DNA from: Panax quinquefolius
Taxonomy: Eukaryota; Streptophyta; Magnoliopsida; Apiales; Araliaceae
Length of the DNA: 64,000 nucleotides
Assembly (NCBI GenBank): GCA_020205615.1
Contig: CM035170.1
Coordinates: 11,524,980 to 11,588,979, forward strand
Direction of reading: 5' to 3'
Every line of letters starts with the position of its first letter. Within the stretch, counting starts at the first letter, position 1. This document shows positions 56,574-64,000 of this stretch, piece after piece. Position numbers and translations under genes: made by a program. The notes beneath the pieces are model-generated. The model searched no databases and had not been told where the DNA came from. It saw nothing but the letters and a program-made list of their open reading frames with translations.

Positions 56574-56840
56574 TTGTCATCTACAAATGATGCTTCGGGC
56601 AAAGGGTTAGGATGTGTTCTCATGCAACATGGGAAAGTCATAGCCTATGCCTTACGACAACTCAAAGAATATGAGAGGAATTATCCTACTCATGATCTAG
56701 AGTTTGCAGCTATTGTCTTCGCACTAAAGATTTGGAGGCATTACTTGTATAGGGAGAAAGTGGAGATCTTTACGGATCATAGAAGCCTCAAATATTTCTT
56801 CACTCAAAAGGAACTCAACATGCGATAACGACGTTGGCTT
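56574..56840 (+). pseudogene. RNase H of D2
   Basis: The open frame 56574-56828 has [33 protein letters not shown] and [11 protein letters not shown]. The Asp-Glu-Asp pattern is kept. A CAA-to-TAA stop in NMRQ ends it. Confidence 0.88.
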
Positions 56841-56846
56841 GAACTA

Positions 56847-57552
56847 TTGAAAGATTATGATCATACCATAGAATACCATCCTGGAAAAGTGAACGTGGTA
56901 GCTGATGCATTAAGTAGAAGATTATATGCGGGTACGAGTGCAATATTGACAACGCAAAGGACCATTTTTTGTGACTTGCAAAGGATAGAAATAGAGTTAA
57001 AGACTCCAGGGACCCATGTGATGATGGCGAACATACGAATAGAACCGACTTTAATTGATAAAGTTAAAGCTGGTCAAAGTACAGACCTGGAGTTGATGCG
57101 TATGAGGAAGAAAATGAAAGAAGGTGCTATGTTGGAAGCAAGAATCGATGAAGAATGAATACTTCGAGTCAACTCCAGACTTTGTGTTCCTAACGACCCT
57201 GATTTAAAGTATAAAATCATGATGGAGGCGCACAACACACCGTTTGCAATCCATCCCGGGAGTACCAAAATGTATCGTGATCTTCGTCATACATTTCTTT
57301 GGAGCAATATGAAGAGAGAGATAGCGTTGTTTATCTCAAGGTGTCTAACTTGTCAACGAGTCAAGGCGGAGCATCAAGTACCAAAAGGTCCATTGCAACC
57401 ACTTGAAATTCTAGAATGGAAGTGGGAGCACATTACCATGGATTTCGTTACTGGTTTTCCCAAGGTTTCTCAAGGCATTGATGCAATTTGGGTCATTGTT
57501 GATAGATTGACCAAGTCTGCTCACTTCTTACCAATACGAGAAACTTATACAC
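56847..57552 (+). pseudogene. Integrase N-terminal part of D2, truncated
   Basis: Tether and linker 56847-57158 ([20 protein letters not shown]), then 57219-57552 with the zinc region ([35 protein letters not shown]) and the first catalytic Asp (TMDFVTGFP). The frame is cut after REТYT-like residues at 57552, where LTR sequence begins, so two of three catalytic residues are gone. Confidence 0.88.
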
Positions 57553-57555
57553 GAT

Positions 57556-58475
57556 ATTGAATTTTACTCCACAAAGCAGTATCATGTTGACAATTTAGAC
57601 GTTATTGATTTCTGGATAAATTAAATTATAAATCGTCAAAAATTTATCCTTGAACTTGTTTTATTGAATTCTTATATCATTGTCATCATCCTCATGTTTA
57701 TATTACATTGAAAGTCATCGTGGCACATAGTGCATAGATGGACTTGAATACGATTATGACCAAGGATTATTCGGTATAATCATGACCGTAATGTTACAAA
57801 TGATGTGGTAAAAGTCCTCATTGGCCCGTAGTGCATTGATGGACAGTTGTTGGCATGATCATGACCATTGATGAAAACACGAATATCCTTGGCCCGTAGT
57901 ACATGGATAATTTGTGGTAGTGATACTAATGAATATCTTTGGCCGTAGTGCTGGGATGATGTGGATTATTTATTAAGCTAAGTCTCAGCGATAAAAGTGA
58001 TGAAAAATCTTTTAAATCATAGAAGATAGTAGATTTTATTCTCTACTTGACTCTTCTAATGGATTGCTTGTTCATTGAGTTAAACTTGATGTTTGTTATA
58101 TTTTATCGCTTTAACATTTGTTGAAGGCTAATGATAATTTATTCTGCATTATCTTAGTCATAATATTTCTTACTGGGCTAGTTGAGCTCACCCTTTTGCT
58201 TTCATTGTTCTCTTCAGAAAATGAGAACGTAGCAGGGACTTGTCGAGGAACGGAGTGACGATCCAGATGATAGCATTAGTAGTCCTCACTATTCTATGAA
58301 ATAGTGTGATAATAAATGTATTGAGGACTTATTTTGAGTTTGAATACTGTCTAAAAGAAAATATTTGTATTAAAACTCACAACTCATGTTGTATATTTAA
58401 GGTTATATTTGTATTCTGTACCATGTATTTGGTGACTCAGAATAGGTGATGTATACCTATTTTGGGGGCGTCACA
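57556..58475 (+). repeat. LTR tail after D2
   Basis: Starts at 'attgaattttactccacaaa' in mid-LTR and carries hairpin units (about 57880-57950), TTCTCTTCAG (cut at 58217), AATAAATG and the end GGGGGCGTCACA. It joins a minus-strand LTR fragment. Confidence 0.88.
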
Positions 58476-59373
58476 ATTTCAGAATTTATATAAACAATAA
58501 TTATAACCATGTTGATCAATTCACCTTTGCACTTAAGCTAAAGATATTCAATTATAAATTCAATGGTCATCATCATGCCAGTCAACAATTCAACTTTACA
58601 CTACTGGCCAAAGAGAACCCATAGTCACGATCATACCAATAATCTACCCATCTTTACACTCAATTCAAAGAGAAATTTCATCACCAGGATTATAAAAATA
58701 TTATATATGATAATAAAAACAATATGATCAACAACTGCATTTAATTTCAAGAGTAAGATTCATAAATCAACGATAATTTGGTCAGAAAAAAATCAATTTT
58801 GTCGTGAATAGTACCTGTGAATAGTAACTCGTGAATAGTAACTTATGAATAGTACTCAAGTGTTAAATACATAGTAATCACAGTATCGTAAATAATGTCA
58901 TATCGTAAATAAAGTGTCATATACATGAATAATTATATATATACGTGAATAGTAACCCGACATGAAAAAGGTAGAAATTCCATAATAAAATCTATACCAA
59001 TATTTCAGTATAATGATATTGAAAGAATAAAATCATTATGAAGAAAATAACATCTCTTATTATCCCTTACAATCCCTTACTATCCCTTACCATAATAATG
59101 ACAATATCCCTTACCTCAAAAGAGCAGTACTTCTGACTGGAATATCGAATATGACGCTGAAAGAAACTTGCACTAAATAGCAACTCACAAAGTATCTAAA
59201 TACTCACAAAATACGCTCGATAATATAGAGAGAGAAAGAGAGAAAACTTGTTTCTGGCGTGATTTTCAATTCTAACTAATCACCCTATTTATAGGAAAAT
59301 GCTTAGAACACCAAAGCAGACTAACCTGCTATCTGATGGCTTTACCTGCTACTATCCAAGCCCACCACTTTTG
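58476..59373 (-). repeat. Inverted B/E-type LTR fragment
   Basis: Read on the minus strand it holds a TATA (59285-59294), CT-rich leader, donor-like GAG|GTAAGGG at about 59113, 'actattcacgag' units (about 58800-58860) and hairpin-unit traces ('ctactggccaaagag' on plus). The donor area has expanded into four to five ~10-bp repeats of 'atcccttac' (59070-59118). LTR similarity ends at about 59373 in the direction of U3. Confidence 0.8.
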
Positions 59374-59937
59374 AAAGGATAGTAGAATTGAGAGCAATTG
59401 GTGGATTGTAGTGCATATTTAGCAAAGCTAAGCATCAAAAGGTAATGATTCTAACATATATGTTCTTGAATTCAAGTTCTTCAATTATTAGTAAAGAATG
59501 TTATGAAATAATTTCTTTTGAGTCACAAGATTGATGGCTAAAACTTGTTGCAATCCATGAATTATTGTTAGATGTTGTTAATTTAGTTCAATACGAAATC
59601 AATGGAAGCTAAACAAACCAATTTGGTTGAGAAACGAATTCGTAGTGAACGAATTCGCTAAATTTGTCAAAATGTGAAAATTTAGGATAAGTATGAGTTT
59701 TGGATCAATATTTGAGTTAGTTAATGTTTTTGAAGTGTTATAATTACTCTGTAGATGAGTAGCTATGAGTTTAACGAGTCCAACGAATAGAAAACCAACT
59801 AATTCGGACTTAAAATGAGAAAGTTGTGTCAAAAATCAGAATCATGCGGCTTAGCAGCATGGCATATATACGCCCATGCAGCGATCTGGCAAGAAATTTG
59901 AGAAATGGTGCTTGAGGCGCCTTGGCATGGTGAAGAA

Positions 59938-59959
59938 ATTGGGCGCGGCCGCGCCCAAT
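59938..59959. repeat. Perfect 22-bp GC-rich palindrome
   Basis: Core gggcgcggccgcgccc (59941-59956) flanked by att/aat, all self-complementary. It stands out in AT-rich DNA. Confidence 0.9.
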
Positions 59960-60334
59960 GTGTGACTGGTGTGACTGTTTTGACATGTTCTGGTAAAACG
60001 GCCATAACGTTTTCATACGGACTCCGATTAAGGCGATTCAAGATGATCCGGAACGAGGAAGAATAGACCTACAACTTTTGTTCTTTAAGTGTTTCAATTG
60101 GAGGTCATTAGGAAGGGTAAAAATAGTAATCGTTGTGACTATTACGTAATCGAAGGCCATCAGAGGGCGTCGAGCGAGCACATACGCAAGTATAGTGCTC
60201 CCGACGATGGAATATGTTATTCTAAGTGATAAAAAATAAATATGCATGATAATAGACATGTTAAATAACTAAGATTACTTTACTCATTATGGAATGCCTT
60301 AACATGATTTTCTGAAAGAAATCATAAAATTTTT

Positions 60335-60835
60335 GAGAAACGGAAGTTGATGAATTTGGTGTCCTTTGAATTCTAACCTTGGACCCTATGTACGCATATC
60401 GACGGACATGAAATGTAGTTTTAAAGTTACCTTGCATATACTAGATTGATATAGCTTGGTTTAAAGTGTTTTAAAAGAAAAACTTGAAGTTTTGAAAATG
60501 AAACTGAACGAACTTTGTGTCTTTTAAGTTCCGACCTTGGAAACATGTGAATGTGGCCTAGTTATGTGCGCGGGTGGATAAGGAATGTAATTCCAAGATG
60601 TATTGCACTTAAAAGGTTGTCAAGCTCGGTTTAGTATGTGTTTTAAAGAGAAATTTAAAATTTTTAGAAACTAACTTTGATGAGCATTGTGTTACTTGCA
60701 TTATGACCTTATAAGACAGCATGATAGAGTTATTTATGCCTTTGAGCATGAATGATATGTGCACTCAACTAGTCAAGCATGACATAAGTTATTTAAGCAT
60801 ATTTTAAAAGTATGAACTATGTTATGTCTATGTAA
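60335..60835 (+). repeat. Three diverged ~165-bp tandem repeats
   Basis: Units share a head of the type 'gaactttgtgtcttttaagt', 'gaccttgga', a middle 'aatgtagtt'/'aatgtaatt' and an end 'tttaaagtgttttaaaag'/'tttagtatgtgttttaaagag'. The third unit is the most diverged. Confidence 0.55.
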
Positions 60836-61764
60836 ATGAAATAGATACATGTGAACATGCGTATTGAAAGTTGTTAGTACCAATATAAGGTTTAAAAGCT
60901 TATAAACCTTTAAACTTTGTTAAAAGAAGTTGTTAAGCCTTGTTTATGTAAATAATTCAACATAGAACTATGCAATTCAAAACTAAATGATTTAAAATAT
61001 GAACTTGAAGAACTATCAGAACCTACTTGATGTATGTTTAAAGTACGTATCAAAATAAATGTCGTGCTAGGAATTATGTTTGGCAATGAAAAGCTCAAAA
61101 TCTGGTTTTGGGTTTGGGGAGTAAGCGGCGCGCGCCACTCAAATCTTAAATCTTGTGGCCATGCAGCCTGTCTGAGAGTGACCAAGAGCAGTTTGTTAAC
61201 TACATGGTCTTAAGTTATGGTTATATGTTGTCCTTAAGGAATACAAGATATGAAACAAGATTGTTTAGATAAATATGATAGTAGAATGAGCTAGTCTCAT
61301 AGTTATCCTAAGTTCAAGTAAAAATGAAACCAAGTTAGGAAACAATATTTGTTCTTATATTAAGAGCGTATGAAATGTATGACTGATGGGTATGAATCCA
61401 TGATTATATAACTGTGTAGGGATACACGCAATACAGATAAGCTTTAAGCAATTAAGTCGTAGTTGATAAACTACGAATTAGGCAAGTCTTTCAGTTCCTA
61501 TTTGATATATGAATTCGATAACTGCTAGGTAAGCTATATTATGTTATGCGAATGTTGATGTATATATATGAAATGCATATGAGATATGTATGAAATTGAA
61601 AGTTGATCTTTGATGATATGCTTGTGAAGTAAATCTCTATGCCTGTTATGTGAGAAGTATCATGCGTAGTAAATATAAATTGATTATGAATGCATGAACT
61701 GAATATGCTATTATATGTTATGTGCTACATGAAAATTGTTAGAATTGTTGGGCTATCGAGCTAA

Positions 61765-63905
61765 TGTGACGCCCCCAAAATTAGGTATAGGTCACCCATC
61801 TTGAGTCACCACTTACATGGTACAAAATTCAAATACAACTTAATAATACAACTGTCGTGTACAATACGATAAAACATAAACTGTGAGTTTGAATACAAAT
61901 ATTGTATACTAGAGATTATACAAACTCAAAAGGAGTCCTTATTACAATTATTATTACACTATTTCACAGAATAGTGAGGACTACTAATGCTATCATCAAT
62001 TCCGTCACTCGCTTCCCATTAGTCCCTTTCTACGTTCTCATTTCTGAAGAGAACAATAAAAGTAAAAGGGTGAGCTCAACTAGCCCGATGAAAATATTAT
62101 GACTAAGATAATGCGAGAATATATTATCGTTAGCCTTCAACGTGTTAAACCGATACAATATAACAACCATCAAGTTTAAGCTGCGGTAACAAGCAATCCA
62201 TTAAAAGAGTCAAGTAGAGAATAAAATCTACTATCTTTTATGATTTAGAAGGTTTTTCATCACTTTTATCGCTGGGACTCAGCTTAATAAATAATCCACA
62301 TCATCGAATCACCCCTGCATTATGGCCAAGGATATTCTTTAGTATCACGACCACAAATATCCATGCACTACGGGCCAAGAATATTTGTGTATTCATTAAT
62401 GGTCATGATCATGCCAACAACTGTCCATCAATGCACTACGGGCCAATGAGGACTTTTACCACATCATTTGTAACATTGCGGTCATGATTACACCGAATAA
62501 TCCCTGGTCATAATCATACCAAGTCCATCTATGCACTATAGGCCACAGATGACTTTCAACAAAATATAAACATGAGGATGATGACAATGATATAAGAATT
62601 CAATAAAACAAGTTCAAGAATTATTTTATCTAGGTACTAATAACGTCCAAATTGTCAACATGATACTGCTTTGTAGAATAAAATTCAAGAATACTCAGAA
62701 GAATATTTCCATGAAAAGATACAGGATGAAGCGCAAATATCAAGGATATTCCACTAATTTCATGGAGTATAGAAGTCAAAACTTTAACCAACTGAGTATA
62801 ATAAGGAATGGAATAACAAAAGAAATCATTAGGCATGCGATAAACCGCACAGGCAGGTTATTCTAACAGAATAATAAATAACGGAATCAGGTCGGCAAAA
62901 ACGCATGAGACGAGGATATTCCAACACAATAATAAAAAGCGGAATCGAATCCGGTTAGTAAAAAGCCTTGAGACGAGGATATTCCAATGTAATAATAAAG
63001 ATGGAATCGAGTCCCAATAGAAACGCATGAGACGAGATATTCAACGAATAATAAAAAGATGAAATTAGGTCCGGGGCGTAAAATGCATGAGACGGGATAT
63101 TCTAACGAGAATAATAAAGACTTTTAACCAGTCCCGTGATAACCATGCAGACGAGGATGTTCCAACGAATGATAAAGAATGGAACAACAGAAGAATTTCA
63201 CCAAGTATAGGATAGCCCGCGTATACAGGTTATTCCAACAGAATAATAAAGAATGGAATAACATAAGTTCTCTTCATAGATAAGAAAGAAATAATACTCC
63301 CTACCTTGGAAAAACTAGATACTGGAATAGTGAGTAGCAGATTTCTCTTCTTCTTTCACTCTATAATTTCTCTCTATAATAATCGCACTAAAGCTTTTGT
63401 GAATTGGTGAGAAATGAAGGAAGAATGAGCTTCTATTTATAGGAACATATAGTTTCAATAATTGCACGTTTTGGGGCTCGAAAATTACAGTACAATACCT
63501 CCAACTTTTCTTTCATTTTAAATTTAGTCCTGCAAGTATTATCAATCTTGCACCAACTCCCCTAATAGTAAATAATGTGAATCAATAGTTCAATCACGTG
63601 AATCAATAGTATAATCATGTGAAAAAATACGAATTACAGTATAGTACCTCCATCTATACCTTAATTTTTAACTTAGTCATGGAAGTATTATCAATCTTGC
63701 ACCAACTCTCCTAATAGTAAATAATGTGATTCAATAGTACACATATGTGAACAAATAGTTATATAAGCATGTGAATTAGTAGTAATTAATTGCTCATTTA
63801 TCCGATAAATTACCCGATTTATCAATATAACCCCTAGACATCAATTATCATCGGAATAAATGTCGATTTTCACTAACACAAACAATTCCAACATAATGAA
63901 ACTAT
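61765..63905 (-). repeat. Minus-strand A/D-type LTR
   Basis: On plus it starts tgtgacgccccc, the reverse complement of the LTR end, and follows the LTR backwards: CTGAAGAGAACA (acceptor complement at about 62045), hairpin units (about 62330-62550), a scrambled 80-bp array (62810-63260), TATA (63433-63442) and the tandem pair (63480-63760). Similarity ends near 63905. Confidence 0.88.
63433..63442 (-). promoter_or_regulatory. TATA box of the minus-strand LTR
   Basis: Plus-strand ctatttatag is CTATAAATAG on the minus strand, in the same context as 49261-49270. Confidence 0.6.
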
Positions 63906-64000
63906 TTTTATCAAAAATATAAATTTTGAAATTTTGAAGTTTGACTTTTCCCAAAAAAGTCAACTGTTGACTTTTGACCAAATAGTGAATCCGGGAAAAT
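63906..64000. other. Sequence of another repeat at the window edge
   Basis: Diverges from the LTR after 'acataatgaaac'. It contains the near-perfect hairpin aaagtcaactgttgacttt. Either a nested insertion or a deletion junction; too short to classify. Confidence 0.4.

Larger units (their letters stand above)
48079..58475 (+). mobile_element. Elements D1/D2: tandem gypsy mosaic (LTR-gagpol-LTR-gagpol-LTR)
   Basis: A complete LTR (48079-50945) is followed by PBS, gag, PR and part of RT. At about 53335 the body is cut and joins the tail of an LTR (53352-53699). That is followed by a second PBS, gag, PR, RT, RNase H and part of integrase, again cut at about 57552 and joined to an LTR tail (57556-58475). 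Two related copies share LTRs in direct orientation, as expected from unequal recombination followed by deletions. Both bodies are broken. Confidence 0.82.
59374..61764. repeat. Unrelated repeat DNA between two inverted LTR pieces
   Basis: No gypsy-family similarity. It contains a 22-bp GC palindrome at 59938-59959, a second GC palindrome ggcgcgcgcc at about 61127, and three diverged ~165-bp repeats (60335-60835). Short open frames have no recognised family. It may be part of another LTR retrotransposon. Confidence 0.55.

Noticed and set aside
63931..64000. Hairpin with aaagtcaactgttgacttt as a terminator
   Set aside because: Rho-independent terminators do not apply in a plant nuclear context; this is more likely part of another repeat cut by the window edge.

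Overview
This window reads as repeat-dense plant nuclear DNA, probably heterochromatic and probably from a eudicot. It is AT-rich and almost entirely made of transposable elements. I see no intact host gene, rRNA, tRNA or CRISPR. The main component is one group of Ty3/gypsy LTR retrotransposons. They have 2.1-2.9 kb LTRs beginning TGTAAGACCCC or TGTGAGATCCC and ending GGGGGCGTCACA, a primer binding site resembling the initiator-Met tRNA complement, gag with CCHC knuckles, then protease, RT, RNase H, integrase and a chromodomain-like tail. This order fits a Tekay/Del-like chromovirus; the lineage is inferred, since no phylogeny was run. Every gag-pol copy is broken.

Layout. Positions 1-33129 are element A: a partial 5' LTR, a decayed gag-pol and a 3' LTR from 5181. 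Element B (7545-32705, 5-bp duplication ATAGA) is inserted in A's 3' LTR. Element E (16866-32261, duplication TGTTT) is inserted in B's 3' LTR. A CACTA DNA transposon (18793-24454, duplication TTA) is inserted in E's 5' LTR. This is a clean four-level nest; without their insertions B and E are each about 9.7 kb. Positions 33130-42472 are element C, a gypsy copy collapsed to about 1.95 kb of internal sequence. Its 5' LTR holds foreign DNA carrying a 1,181-bp hAT-type element with an 8-bp duplication. Positions 42473-45376 hold a second leader fragment, a chimeric LTR with an AT-rich 128-bp triplication, and an inverted LTR piece. Positions 45377-48078 hold non-gypsy DNA with a CACTA TNP2-type transposase remnant. 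Positions 48079-58475 are a tandem LTR/gag-pol/LTR/gag-pol/LTR mosaic (D1, D2). Positions 58476-64000 hold minus-strand LTR pieces around 2.4 kb of unrelated repeat DNA.

The most interesting signals lie inside the LTRs. Nearly every copy with the relevant segment has a TATA box, a plant-like 5' splice site (AG|GTAAGG) about 100-180 bp downstream, and a polypyrimidine-CAG 3' splice site before the LTR end, so an intron in the LTR leader is plausible. The putative intron is packed with tandem arrays and a recurring hairpin whose loop (GCCYGTAGTG) is constant while its stem covaries. Three more stem-loops surround an AATAAA near the LTR 3' end.

Caution: in several stretches CAG or CTG is replaced by CG. 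That looks more like uncorrected long-read miscalling of CHG-methylated cytosines than evolution, so some frameshifts may be assembly artefacts.
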